A DNA stretch of 14,728 bases from Chloroflexaceae bacterium UBA1466 (lineage in GTDB: Bacteria > Chloroflexota > Chloroflexia > Chloroflexales > Chloroflexaceae), in assembly GCA_002325605.1 (NCBI GenBank), contig DCSM01000108.1, forward strand, positions 1,176-15,903, in the 5' to 3' direction. A program made the position numbers and the translations under genes. Positions 1 to 8,133 of the stretch are shown here, in pieces. The notes beneath the pieces were generated by a model. The model worked only from the letters and a program-made list of their open reading frames with translations, had not been told where the DNA came from and made no database searches. Numbering within the stretch: position 1 is the first letter of the stretch; the number at the start of each line of letters is the position of its first letter.

Positions 1-3000
1 GTAACCCAAATCAAGCTGCTTTTCGGCAGCCTTGGAAGCGATTAAATCTAAAGATTCTTCTAAACAATCCACTAAACTAAACGGGACATGTTCAAAATCT
101 AAGTGACCTGCTTCGATTTTAGAGAAATCTAAAATATCATTGATGGTTGTCAGCAGCGCATCGCCACTGGTTCTGATGGTTTGGGCATAATCATATTGTT
201 CAGGAGTTAGGTTGGTGTCAAGTAACAAATTGGTCATGCCGATGACCGCATTAAGCGGCGTGCGAATCTCATGGCTCATATTGGCCAAAAACTCAGATTT
301 GGCTCTGGCCGCAGCTTCAGCGGCTTCTTTGGCCTCGCGTAACGCCTTTTCAGTTTGATTGCGCTCCGTGATGTCCCGTGCTAAAGCAATAAGCAACCAT
401 TTGGGGCCCGATTGCAACGAGCGGAAAAGGATTTCAACGGGAAATTGGCTGCCATCCTTCCGTTGATAGACAGTTTTGATCGAGCCGACACTATTTTCAG
501 TGATGACTTGATCAAAGATTCGAGCTAATTCTTCTTTGGTAAAATGAGGTTTGATGTCATGAGGGCCCAGCTGCTCTAATTCAGCCCGACAATAACCGAG
601 ACTTTGACAAGCAGTTTGATTAAAATTAGCGAAACGCATCGCTTCGCGGTCAATCAGAAAGATATTGTCGGCAAGACTATCAAGCGCAAATTGAAATTGG
701 TGCAAGGCTTCCTCGGCCTTTTTGCGCTCAGTAAGGTTGCGAATGAAGTTACAAAGATATTCTTGGCCATTGAAATTCAGGTAATTGGCCGTAATTTCCG
801 TGGGAAAAGTCGTGCCATCTTTGCGCTGCTGGTGCGAAATTTCAAACGTATAGGAACCTTGGAGGCAGACGGTCTGCCAGAGCAGCGCCCATTTGGCGGC
901 TGAAAAGTCGCGGCAAAGGTCGGCAAAAGTAAGCTTCAGCAATTCTTCCCGCGAATAACCGGTAGTCGTACAAGCAGCATCATTGACATAGATATGGCGG
1001 CCATCGGGGGCCAGCCAGACCACGCCATCCGCCGAGTGGTCAAGCGAAGCCTGGGTCAAAAGGAGCGCTTCTTCAGCGCGTTTGCGGGCCGTAATGTCCC
1101 GGCTGATCCCTTCAATCGCCAGCGGCAAGCCCTCTTCATTCTTGATGATCCAACTGCGTTGTTCCAGCCACACATCATGGCCATCTTTGTGGCAAACATG
1201 CAAAATGAGCGATTCTGCGTCATCCAAGTTGGCCCGCGAAAAACTAGCAAAAAGCGCTTGGCTTTCAGGGTGAATGATTTTGCAATGCAAATAGGGATCA
1301 GCGAGATATTCTTCGCAAGTGTAGCCCAAAAGCGTTGTTACTGAAGGACTGACATATTCATAACCTAGCGGTTCAATAATTCGATAGCGGAAAATAATGT
1401 CTTGGGCATTGTTGACCAGCAACCTAAAGCGCTCTTCGCTCTCGCGCAACTCTTCTTCCACTCGTTTGCGCTGAATAGCCAAAGCATATAAATCGGCCAA
1501 CCGCTCGACCAAGACTAGATCATGGTTCGTGTAATCGCGCCGGGCATTGGCTAAGGCGATTTCGCCCACCAGGGCTTGGTCGGCTAAAGCGGGCGCGGCC
1601 AAAAAGCGGGCGATTGAAGCATGGCCCACCGGGATACCCTTTGCCCGGGGGGCGGTGGGGGGGTCATTGGTCAGCAAAGAGGTTCGGTTTTCCAAAACCC
1701 AGCCCCAAAGCCCGCCCCATTTTTTGAAAATAACCGTTTGGGTTTCCCTAGGGCTTTCATTCCAAACCCCTTTGGTCATCGTGGGCAAGATCAAATAGCC
1801 GGTTTGGGGGTCAATATAACCAACAAATCCATGGGGGCTATCGGTAAGTTCTAGGGCATAATTCAAAACTTCGGCTGAAATCTCTTCAAAAGAAGCCGAG
1901 GAAAGCAATTTTTTAGCCAATTCGGCAATCGCAGCATTGACTTTAGCTTCCCAGGCCAGGGCCTCATCCAGCCGCCGACTTTCAGTAACGTCGACAGCGA
2001 TATTACAAATGGCATAAACGCTTGTGTCTGCATCTTGAAGGGGAAATTTGTAAGTAAGGTAGGTAGAAAAAGCATCGTCTAGGATAAAGGTAATCTCTTC
2101 TACGGTGGTTTTTTCCTCAAGATGTAAACTAATGGAGGATTCTGGAGCAAAAGAACTATGGAAAGAGGCAATTACATTTTGATTCTGGGGTAAAAGAAGG
2201 ATTTTTTCGGCCAACCAATTGGTCAAAAGGCAATCGCCCTGGAGATTTTCGACAAAAATGGCAAAGGGGGCATGGTCAAAGATCGCCTGCAACAAGTTTT
2301 CGCGTTTGTGGAGCATCTCGCGCAGCGCCTCGCTCTCGCGGAGGGCTTTCTGAAGGGCCGTTGCGATCTGATTGCGTTCGCTAATCTCTTCTTTGAGCAG
2401 CTTATTCATTTGCAATAAATCAATTGTGCGGCGCTTGACGCGCTCTTCAAGCTCATTTTGGGCCTGTTTGAGCGCTTTTTCCCGCAACCATAAGACTTGA
2501 ATCGTCGCCGCCAGTTGTTCGACCATTAGATTAAACGCGGCAGCCAAAGCCCCAAACTCATCTTTTTTAGGAATTTCAATGCGATAAGCAAAATTACGCT
2601 GGCTAAATTCAGCGACCCCTTGGTGTAAAAGCACCAGCGGACGGATAATGCTCTTTTGTAAAAAGCGAAAGATGCTCCAAATCAGTAAAACAATGATCAA
2701 AAACCAGATACCAAGAAGACTTAATGGAATAAAAAAAGTTTTGAGGGTTTCACTGATGGGTTGTTCCAGGACGATATACCAGGAAACGCCATTCAGAGCT
2801 ACGCTGGAGGTTACGACAAAATCCTTCAAAACCCCTTGCTGAAGCTGGATGCTCAAATTACCCCTTGTTTCGGAGGCTATGCGCGCTGCAAAATCACGGA
2901 GCTGGGTCTCTGAGCGGGGTTTTTGCCAGTTTTGGGTCGCTAAAATTTTACCTTTCGTGTCCACAAGGTAGAGCGCCGCCGTTTGCACCGCTTGTTTTGG

Positions 3001-3555
3001 CTGGTCTAAAGGTTGCAAAGAAGCCAACTTAACCCAGGCGACTAAAGTCGTAGGTTTGGCCTCAGAGGTCGGGACAAGCACCGCCATGGCCACAAAAGGT
3101 TGTCCCGTTTTGGTGTATTGCACTGCGCTGAGGGCCATTTTGGGGGGCGGGCGGGCCAACCAAAACGGCTTCTGAAGCACTAAATGAGCCAAAGCTTGGC
3201 TTTCGCCGGCCCGCTGCGCGTGAGCTAAGACCTGGCCAGCGGAATCAACCAAAAACAATTCAACAATTGGGTTTTGGTGGGCCAAAAGAGCTTGAAAGGC
3301 TTTGCTAGGTTTTTCAGCCGCTGCCAGCCGCCCACTAGTAACCAAAAGGCTGTTGTGAACCTCAAAGAAGAAGTGGTCGAGCTTTTGGGCGATGGTCAGC
3401 CCAGTGTGATTGAGTTTTTGGTGGGCCCGCTGAAACGTACCCACCAAACCCACCAGCATGACCGCGATTAGCCCAAAAAGGGCAATAAAACTTAATAAAC
3501 CAACCCGTTGGGCCAACTGTTGCCCAAGCTTGTGTTTGGTTTGAAGCATCGGCAT
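1..3555 (-). CDS. Multi-PAS/GAF membrane sensor histidine kinase, 3' end missing at window edge
   Basis: The frame stays open without a stop from the ATG at 3555 to base 1 (1185 codons), so the gene continues outside the window. Visible order: TM helix (about 18-40), extracytoplasmic sensor region resembling a Cache domain (about 41-273), TM helix (274-297), HAMP (about 298-350), coiled coil, a degenerate PAS (about 420-530), GAF (about 537-690), three PAS domains (about 708-830, 832-950, 950-1075), then HisKA with SHEIRTPLNAVIG, phosphoacceptor His1095. The HATPase domain, and any receiver or Hpt domains, would lie beyond the edge. The HisKA sequence and PAS chain are typical of hybrid kinases. 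AGGAG at 3563-3567, 7 nt upstream, supports this start over the second ATG two codons later. It probably autophosphorylates in response to an external ligand plus internal redox or small-molecule cues; the ligand is unknown. It lies 75 nt after the thioredoxin-NHL gene, possibly in one operon. Confidence 0.93.
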   Translation of the reverse strand, partial: MPMLQTKHKLGQQLAQRVGLLSFIALFGLIAVMLVGLVGTFQRAHQKLNHTGLTIAQKLDHFFFEVHNSLLVTSGRLAAAEKPSKAFQALLAHQNPIVELFLVDSAGQVLAHAQRAGESQALAHLVLQKPFWLARPPPKMALSAVQYTKTGQPFVAMAVLVPTSEAKPTTLVAWVKLASLQPLDQPKQAVQTAALYLVDTKGKILATQNWQKPRSETQLRDFAARIASETRGNLSIQLQQGVLKDFVVTSSVALNGVSWYIVLEQPISETLKTFFIPLSLLGIWFLIIVLLIWSIFRFLQKSIIRPLVLLHQGVAEFSQRNFAYRIEIPKKDEFGALAAAFNLMVEQLAATIQVLWLREKALKQAQNELEERVKRRTIDLLQMNKLLKEEISERNQIATALQKALRESEALREMLHKRENLLQAIFDHAPFAIFVENLQGDCLLTNWLAEKILLLPQNQNVIASFHSSFAPESSISLHLEEKTTVEEITFILDDAFSTYLTYKFPLQDADTSVYAICNIAVDVTESRRLDEALAWEAKVNAAIAELAKKLLSSASFEEISAEVLNYALELTDSPHGFVGYIDPQTGYLILPTMTKGVWNESPRETQTVIFKKWGGLWGWVLENRTSLLTNDPPTAPRAKGIPVGHASIARFLAAPALADQALVGEIALANARRDYTNHDLVLVERLADLYALAIQRKRVEEELRESEERFRLLVNNAQDIIFRYRIIEPLGYEYVSPSVTTLLGYTCEEYLADPYLHCKIIHPESQALFASFSRANLDDAESLILHVCHKDGHDVWLEQRSWIIKNEEGLPLAIEGISRDITARKRAEEALLLTQASLDHSADGVVWLAPDGRHIYVNDAACTTTGYSREELLKLTFADLCRDFSAAKWALLWQTVCLQGSYTFEISHQQRKDGTTFPTEITANYLNFNGQEYLCNFIRNLTERKKAEEALHQFQFALDSLADNIFLIDREAMRFANFNQTACQSLGYCRAELEQLGPHDIKPHFTKEELARIFDQVITENSVGSIKTVYQRKDGSQFPVEILFRSLQSGPKWLLIALARDITERNQTEKALREAKEAAEAAARAKSEFLANMSHEIRTPLNAVIGMTNLLLDTNLTPEQYDYAQTIRTSGDALLTTINDILDFSKIEAGHLDFEHVPFSLVDCLEESLDLIASKAAEKQLDLGY

Positions 3556-3584
3556 CCTATCGCTCCTCATTGTGCCAGTTGAGC

Positions 3585-3630
3585 AAAAACCCCGTTGCGG
3601 GTGAACTGAGGTTTTGGCCCGCTTCACCCG
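3585..3630 (-). terminator. Possible attenuator or weak terminator between the NHL gene and the kinase
   Basis: Two hairpins share an arm. The first pairs CGGGTGAA (3598-3605) with TTCACCCG (3623-3630) across a 17-nt loop. The second is a 4-bp CCCG/CGGG stem (3591-3594 with 3598-3601), followed on the minus strand by five T (3585-3589). Both use 3598-3601, so they cannot form together. This resembles an attenuator or partial terminator tuning kinase expression after the NHL gene. The terminator stem is short, so the call is weak. Confidence 0.3.
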
Positions 3631-5529
3631 TTAGGCTGCTTGAAGCTGATAGACCACTTGGCACTGCTTTTCGCCCACCGCTTGAACCGTAAGGGGAATT
3701 GTCAAGCGGACTTGGTCGAGCAAACAAACGCCTTCTTTGGCTCCCGCGCAATAGAAGAGGGTAAGATCACAGATCAGCTGGCCGGAGCCAGCCCTGAAAA
3801 TTAAGGGCATTGAAAGCGTAGGTTGATTGAAAGAAAGATTAGCTTCAGTGGGTTGCAGGAGAAGGCCAGCGGTAGCTTGCCAAGTCAGCGCGTGAGTGGC
3901 GGCGGGGTTGAGTTTGTAGCCTTCTGGCAACCTTAGCTCTATTTCAAGGCTCCCTTCGCCCACCTCGACGGTTTGAGCAGCTAAGTGCAACATTTTTCCA
4001 GGGAATGCTTCGCTTTCTGGAGCCGGCATAAAGCGTTCAAGGCCCTTTAGGATGAGCGTCGTTGTATTTTTGGTCGAAAGATCAATTACGCGAATCGCGT
4101 GATTATTGGTATCCGCCACAAAAAGTTTCTTTTCAGCAGCGCTCAAGCCCCCAGGTTCAGCGAAAAGCGGCTCAATTCCATCGCGCCAACCGCTATTCTG
4201 GCCCAAAAAGGTTTGAACTGCGCCCGTTTTAGGCTCAATCTGCTTGATTTTATGGTTATAAGTGTCAGTGAGATAGAGCATGCCTGCTTGATAGGCAACC
4301 CCAAGCGGATGTTGAAAGCGGGCTTGGGGGCCCAGGCCATCCCGATCCCCAAAATCAAACAAACTTGAGCCACTTCCCGCCAAGGTGTGAACTTGCGGAT
4401 TGGGGCCGTGAAGGTCGGCCCAACGAATTGAACTGCCCTCTGCATCGGCGAAATAGAGGCGCGCTTGGCCATCGAGCGCCAGGCCACTCGGTTGGGCTAA
4501 TTCGGCGCTGGTGCAGAGCGAATCTACTGTCCCTTCGCGGCCACTGCCCGCAAAGGGGCGAAGAGCTTTGGTCACTAAATCAAGAAGCCAAATTTGGTGC
4601 ATTCCCGCCATAGCGATATAGAGCTTTTGCCCTTCCAAAGCCAAATCCCAAGGCGAATTGAGCGCAAATGCGGGCGCTTTGCCGCCTCGTGGAGCAAATT
4701 GGCGACTTTGGTGGCCCGTGCCGACCAGTGTCGTTACCTGGCTTGTGGCCAGGTCGATTTCGCGCAGCGCGTGGTTTTCAGAATCAGCGACATACAAGGT
4801 TTGCCCATCAGGCGCGAGAACTAACCCTTGTGGGTGGGCAAAAGTAGCTGTGCCAAAATCACCATCTGTAAAGCCTTTGGCTCCCGAACCGATGAGGTCT
4901 AAGACTTCCCCCGTCTGCTGATGAGCAACGATCAGCCGATGATGATTGGTGTCGGCGATAAAGAGCCGCTCGCCACCTTGCTCCGCAAAGACTTTACCAG
5001 GGAAAGCCAACACGGGCTTGGGAAGGCCCGCTTTTTCGAGGCGCGGTTGGAAGGGCGTAAGGTCTAATTGCCCTTTGGCCGCAAAGCTTTCGACGAGCGA
5101 AGCAATTAAGGGTTTGAAAACTGCATAAAAACCCTCGCCACTATGCCGTTCTACGACTTTTCCCGCAGGATCAATCAGAAAGGCCGTTGGCCAGGCATGG
5201 ACATCCCACCTTTGCCAGATGCGAAAATTGCGGTCATTGACTATTGGATGTTCCAACTCATAGCGGAGAATGATTTGCCGAATGTTCTCGGTTTCCCCTT
5301 CAGCATCAAATTTAGCAGAATGAATGCCAATAACTACTAATTCATTAGGATATTCGGCTTCTAATTGCTTTAGGTCGGGGATGACATGGATACAATTGAT
5401 GCACCCATAAGTCCAGAAATCTAAGAGGACGATCTTGCCTTTGAGTTGGGCAAAGGTTAGAGGCTGGGCGGTGTTAAGCCAATCCAAGCCTGGCGGAAAC
5501 TCACGGGCGGGAAGAAGATTGGGGGCCAT
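3631..5529 (-). CDS. NHLRC2-like thioredoxin-fold protein with NHL beta-propeller and C-terminal DsbD-like domain
   Basis: 632 aa. Residues about 1-150 form a TlpA/NHLRC2-like thioredoxin domain: FWTYGCINC carries the CxxC pair Cys43/Cys46, and a later WPTAFLIDPAGK matches the cis-proline segment. Residues about 165-490 hold repeated NHL-type units (phrases like LFVADTNNHAIRVID, LYVADSENHALREID and LYLTDTYNHKIKQIE), which should fold as a beta-propeller. Residues about 510-632 are beta-rich with Cys594 and Cys602 (YCAGAKEGVC), resembling the DsbD N-terminal fold. The order matches the NHLRC2 family, which includes the human protein, but the biochemical substrate is unknown. No signal peptide or membrane segment is visible, so a cytoplasmic location is inferred. 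An AAAGG motif lies about 7 nt before the ATG. The CBS gene upstream ends with a terminator, so this gene should have its own promoter, but none is convincing in 5530-5594. The sensor kinase follows. Confidence 0.9.
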   Translation of the reverse strand: MAPNLLPAREFPPGLDWLNTAQPLTFAQLKGKIVLLDFWTYGCINCIHVIPDLKQLEAEYPNELVVIGIHSAKFDAEGETENIRQIILRYELEHPIVNDRNFRIWQRWDVHAWPTAFLIDPAGKVVERHSGEGFYAVFKPLIASLVESFAAKGQLDLTPFQPRLEKAGLPKPVLAFPGKVFAEQGGERLFIADTNHHRLIVAHQQTGEVLDLIGSGAKGFTDGDFGTATFAHPQGLVLAPDGQTLYVADSENHALREIDLATSQVTTLVGTGHQSRQFAPRGGKAPAFALNSPWDLALEGQKLYIAMAGMHQIWLLDLVTKALRPFAGSGREGTVDSLCTSAELAQPSGLALDGQARLYFADAEGSSIRWADLHGPNPQVHTLAGSGSSLFDFGDRDGLGPQARFQHPLGVAYQAGMLYLTDTYNHKIKQIEPKTGAVQTFLGQNSGWRDGIEPLFAEPGGLSAAEKKLFVADTNNHAIRVIDLSTKNTTTLILKGLERFMPAPESEAFPGKMLHLAAQTVEVGEGSLEIELRLPEGYKLNPAATHALTWQATAGLLLQPTEANLSFNQPTLSMPLIFRAGSGQLICDLTLFYCAGAKEGVCLLDQVRLTIPLTVQAVGEKQCQVVYQLQAA

Positions 5530-5582
5530 AGATCTACCTTTCTACTACAAGTTAGGGGCAGTTAGACGGTGGGGTAGCGGTA

Positions 5583-5618
5583 CAAAGCAATAAAGGCCAC
5601 CAAAATTGTTTGGTGGCC
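5583..5618 (-). terminator. Intrinsic terminator after the CBS-domain gene
   Basis: A perfect 10-bp inverted repeat, GGCCACCAAA (5595-5604) and TTTGGTGGCC (5609-5618), encloses the 4-nt loop ATTG. Read on the minus strand it is followed by the T-rich TTTATTGCTTTG. It starts 43 nt after the CBS stop codon and separates that gene from the thioredoxin-NHL gene. Confidence 0.85.
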
Positions 5619-5660
5619 CTTCCGCATCAATCAGAGAGCTAAAAAGTTGGGAGAAGCAGC

Positions 5661-6110
5661 TTAACGCTTAAAATCTACAGGACAGGCCATAATGTAGTTC
5701 TCAAGCTGCGAAATCATAAACTCCTGGTCCGAGACAACCTGGTTCACTACGTCGCGGATGGAAATAATACCCATCGGTTTGCCATTTTCCATGACTGGTA
5801 AGTGGCGGATCTGGTGATCAATCATCAAGGCCATACACCCATCAACGGTCTGGTCAGGGCTGACTGAAATGACTTTTTCGGTCATTATCTCGCGGATGCG
5901 GATGTCGTCGAGGTGGCGCTTACCTAATAAAACCTTGCGGATGTAGTCCCGCTCCGTGATAATCCCGACCATCTGACTGTCATTCATAACAACGAGGGCC
6001 CCGACATCATGGCTGACCATGATTTGGATGGCTTCATAGGCTGAACTTTCGGGTGAGATAGTCCAGAAACTCTTTTTTTTTCGTTGCAAGAGATTACGAA
6101 CGTTTGCCAT
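5661..6110 (-). CDS. Two-CBS-domain protein
   Basis: 149 aa, made almost entirely of a tandem CBS pair (Bateman module): CBS1 about 7-66, with GALVVM and GIITERDY, and CBS2 about 73-130, with RHLPVMENG and GIISIRDVV. The C-terminal helix (QLENYI) is the usual ending of small stand-alone CBS proteins. Such modules commonly bind adenosine nucleotides (AMP, ATP, NADH or S-adenosylmethionine) and regulate partner enzymes or redox proteins; no effector domain is attached here. The ligand cannot be read from the sequence. Codons 10-13 contain a run of nine A (6073-6081), a possible slippage site. It has its own TTGACT-17-TATACT promoter and a strong terminator, so it can be a single-gene unit. The ribosome binding site is poor: AAAGG lies 13 nt before the ATG. 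Confidence 0.92.
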   Translation of the reverse strand: MANVRNLLQRKKKSFWTISPESSAYEAIQIMVSHDVGALVVMNDSQMVGIITERDYIRKVLLGKRHLDDIRIREIMTEKVISVSPDQTVDGCMALMIDHQIRHLPVMENGKPMGIISIRDVVNQVVSDQEFMISQLENYIMACPVDFKR

Positions 6111-6191
6111 CAGCAGCTAATACCTTTCCCTCAGTGAAGATTTGGTAAGAAGAGCAACCCATTGGCGTGGGCGATCTTAGAAATTGAACAG

Positions 6192-6220
6192 AGTATAGCA
6201 CTGCCTTACTTCTAAGTCAA
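6192..6220 (-). promoter_or_regulatory. Sigma70-type promoter of the CBS gene, overlapping the ferredoxin stop codon
   Basis: On the minus strand, TTGACT (6215-6220) and TATACT (6192-6197) are separated by exactly 17 nt. Each box matches the consensus at 5 of 6 positions. The TGA stop of the ferredoxin gene (6217-6219) lies inside the -35 box. Transcription would begin near 6185, giving a leader of about 75 nt before the CBS ATG. Confidence 0.7.
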
Positions 6221-6546
6221 GCATCAGGGGCGGGAGTTAAGCGGTGAAAAATATAATCTTCCACGGGCACACCATTGCGTAAATGCTCGTTGACAATCCG
6301 CTTCAAAGCTGCTTCATCCACTTTATGATACCAGACCCCTTCGGGGTAAACAACGAGGAGCGGGCCGCCCGTGCAAACCCCAAGGCAGGGCGTGATGCCC
6401 CGCTTGACGCGGACGGGGTTGTCGTAGCGGCCTAAGTCTCCAAGCAAGCGTGTCAGGAGGCCATAGAGTTCATCAGCCCGGCCTTCGGGGGCACAATAGC
6501 TGCCAGTACAGATGAAAACATGGTGAGCATAAGGAGCCATTGGCAT
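6217..6546 (-). CDS. Thioredoxin-fold [2Fe-2S] ferredoxin
   Basis: 109 aa, a single (2Fe-2S) ferredoxin domain of the thioredoxin-like type. The four likely cluster ligands are Cys13 and Cys18 (FICTGSYCAPEG) with Cys54 and Cys58 (TPCLGVCTGGP). The segment PLLVVYPEGVWYHKVDEAAL and the tail VEDYIFHRL are characteristic of the family. The usual first pair in related proteins is spaced more widely than the four residues seen here, so its geometry may differ. It acts as a cytoplasmic one-electron carrier; the partner is unknown. The start is uncertain by two codons (Met1 or Met3) because no good Shine-Dalgarno is visible. It begins 78 nt after the cytochrome gene, past a hairpin, with no clear promoter of its own, so read-through from the cytochrome gene is likely. 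Confidence 0.88.
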   Translation of the reverse strand: MPMAPYAHHVFICTGSYCAPEGRADELYGLLTRLLGDLGRYDNPVRVKRGITPCLGVCTGGPLLVVYPEGVWYHKVDEAALKRIVNEHLRNGVPVEDYIFHRLTPAPDA

Positions 6547-6572
6547 TTTGGGTAACTTTCGTTTAGGGGGTT

Positions 6573-6605
6573 AAAAGGGAGTTCCAGCCAGGCTGGAACT
6601 CCCTT
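6573..6605 (-). terminator. Intrinsic terminator after the cytochrome c peroxidase gene
   Basis: A 15-base inverted repeat, 6575-6589 with 6591-6605, of which at least 13 bp can pair around a small CCAGG-type loop. On the minus strand the stem ends in TTTT (6573-6576) before AACCCCC. It begins 19 nt after the stop codon. The T-tract is short, so some read-through into the ferredoxin gene is plausible. Confidence 0.75.
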
Positions 6606-6624
6606 CTTGTAAAATTAGGCAGGT

Positions 6625-8100
6625 TTAGGGTATTGGTTCTTTCGCTGCGGTGAGATCGCCTGCAATAGGGCCACTTAAAGTCTTCATAAAGGCCACCAAT
6701 TGGGCTTTCTCCTCCTTAGTCAAGCCCAAAGGTGGGGTTAAGGGGTTACCTTTGAAGCCTAGATCATAGTGTTCAACAACCTCTTCCAGTGTTTGCATCT
6801 TCCCATCGTGCATGTAAGGTGCAGTTTCTGCGATATTGCGTAAGGTCGTCGTGCGAAACTGCTCAAGCATGGTTGCTGTAAGGGCTTTGCTGGCTTCGAG
6901 GGCCTTGACTTTACAGGCTTCAGGGTTCTTTGCATCACTGTATTTGCCCAGGCAGTTAAACTCATCAGCTAAGACTTTCCCGACTCCACTCGCCCGCCCA
7001 TCATCGATAGCCAGCTCAGGCATCGGCGTACCCTCCATTGCCTTCATTCCCGCGTGGGGGATCATCTTTTGCACCCCGATGTTATGGAAGGTGTTGTTGG
7101 TGAAAAGGGGCCCAGTATGGCAGCCTAAACATTTGCCCTTCCCAATGTAGACGCGCAAACCAGCCTCTTGGTCGGGCGTGTAGACCTTGGCCATGGTTTC
7201 AGAGTCGCCCGCCAGCACCGCTGCAACATAGGTATCAAAAGTGGCCGTCAGAGGCACAACAGGGCGTTCGGCAGCCGCGATGGCTTTCCCCATGTTCGCA
7301 AAGATGCGGTTAATGGTCTCCTGATCCTCAGCGGGCATCTTATCCCACGCAGCTTTGGCCTCTTTGTCCTCAACCGGGCCCGCTTTTGGGGGGAAACGTT
7401 TGGCATCACTCAGGTCAGGGAACTTCCCAAAGATTGCTTCATAAGCAGGTTTGTAGTTCGCTGCAAGCAGATGAGCATATTGAGTACGGGAACCACCATG
7501 CTCCACGGCACTCTCTAAGGGGCCCAGCGCCTGCGCCCAGACACTGTCCTTGCGCCCATCCAAAAACATCCAGGGGCTATAAGCGTTGCCAATGATAGTT
7601 GGGGCATTGCGCTCCGTCACGCCTACGCCATGCGAGAGCGACAGGCCATCGGTGAAGGACAATTCTAGCTTGTGACAAGTGGCACAGGAGACCTTCCCAT
7701 TGATACTAAGGCGCTCATCAAAGAAGAGCTTTTTTCCTAGAGCGGCGGCCTTAGGGTTATCGGCAAAGGCATTCGAGGGGTCTGGCTCTGGAGTCGGCAG
7801 ACTCGCCAACATGAGAGTCTTCAAAATGGCTTTTTCCTTCGCCGTCCAGCCTGTCTTTGCCCCTGCGCCAGCTGCGGTTGGGCTGACCTCAGAAGTGGCC
7901 TCCATCTCAGGCGTAGCCTCTGATTCGGTAGTCGCCTCCGCTTTAGGGGTCGCCTTCCCTGCTCCTGGACTGGCTTCATTTTTGGGAACCGACGGGCTAT
8001 TGCCCTGCGTACAACCCCAAAGGGCAAGCACCATTAAGCTACTTAAACCAACTTTGAGACTTAGTTGACTCAACTTTGACCATGGGATCATAGGCTTCAC
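6625..8100 (-). CDS. Di-haem cytochrome c peroxidase / MauG-family lipoprotein
   Basis: 491 aa. The N-terminus is a lipoprotein-type signal, with a hydrophobic stretch ending LALWGC; Cys30 is the probable lipidation site, though Trp at -2 is unusual. Residues about 40-85 are a low-complexity linker rich in Ala, Thr, Glu and Pro, with EAT repeats. The catalytic part follows, with two c-type haem sites: CATCH (Cys139, Cys142, His143) and CLGCH (Cys324, Cys327, His328). The motifs GKKLFFDERLS, RNAPTI and ETAPYMHDGKMQTLEEVVEHY are typical of bacterial di-haem peroxidases. The family reduces H2O2 using cytochrome electrons, or oxidises protein or other substrates in the MauG branch; the two cannot be separated here. 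It is likely exported and membrane-anchored. The start is GTG, chosen because AAAGGAG (8106-8112) lies 5 nt upstream; an overlapping ATG is followed directly by TGA. Confidence 0.92.
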   Translation of the reverse strand: MKPMIPWSKLSQLSLKVGLSSLMVLALWGCTQGNSPSVPKNEASPGAGKATPKAEATTESEATPEMEATSEVSPTAAGAGAKTGWTAKEKAILKTLMLASLPTPEPDPSNAFADNPKAAALGKKLFFDERLSINGKVSCATCHKLELSFTDGLSLSHGVGVTERNAPTIIGNAYSPWMFLDGRKDSVWAQALGPLESAVEHGGSRTQYAHLLAANYKPAYEAIFGKFPDLSDAKRFPPKAGPVEDKEAKAAWDKMPAEDQETINRIFANMGKAIAAAERPVVPLTATFDTYVAAVLAGDSETMAKVYTPDQEAGLRVYIGKGKCLGCHTGPLFTNNTFHNIGVQKMIPHAGMKAMEGTPMPELAIDDGRASGVGKVLADEFNCLGKYSDAKNPEACKVKALEASKALTATMLEQFRTTTLRNIAETAPYMHDGKMQTLEEVVEHYDLGFKGNPLTPPLGLTKEEKAQLVAFMKTLSGPIAGDLTAAKEPIP

Positions 8101-8133
8101 ATTCGCTCCTTTAATCTAAGGTAGCCTTTGACT

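Noticed and set aside
604..1344. Plus-strand open frames opposite the kinase
   Set aside because: They lie antisense to a continuous minus-strand frame with recognisable PAS domains, and their translations show no family resemblance.
1640..1670. G-rich runs suggesting a frameshift in the kinase GAF region
   Set aside because: The minus-strand frame reads through without interruption and sensible GAF sequence continues on both sides. The runs are simply proline and glycine-type codons.
4099..5340. Several plus-strand frames and a 114-aa minus frame inside the NHL gene
   Set aside because: All are shadows of the 632-aa frame, whose repeats and CxxC motif are clear.
6836..8068. Plus-strand frames up to 129 aa opposite the cytochrome gene
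   Set aside because: They are antisense to the CXXCH-bearing frame. The Ala/Ser-rich 129-aa frame mirrors the low-complexity linker.
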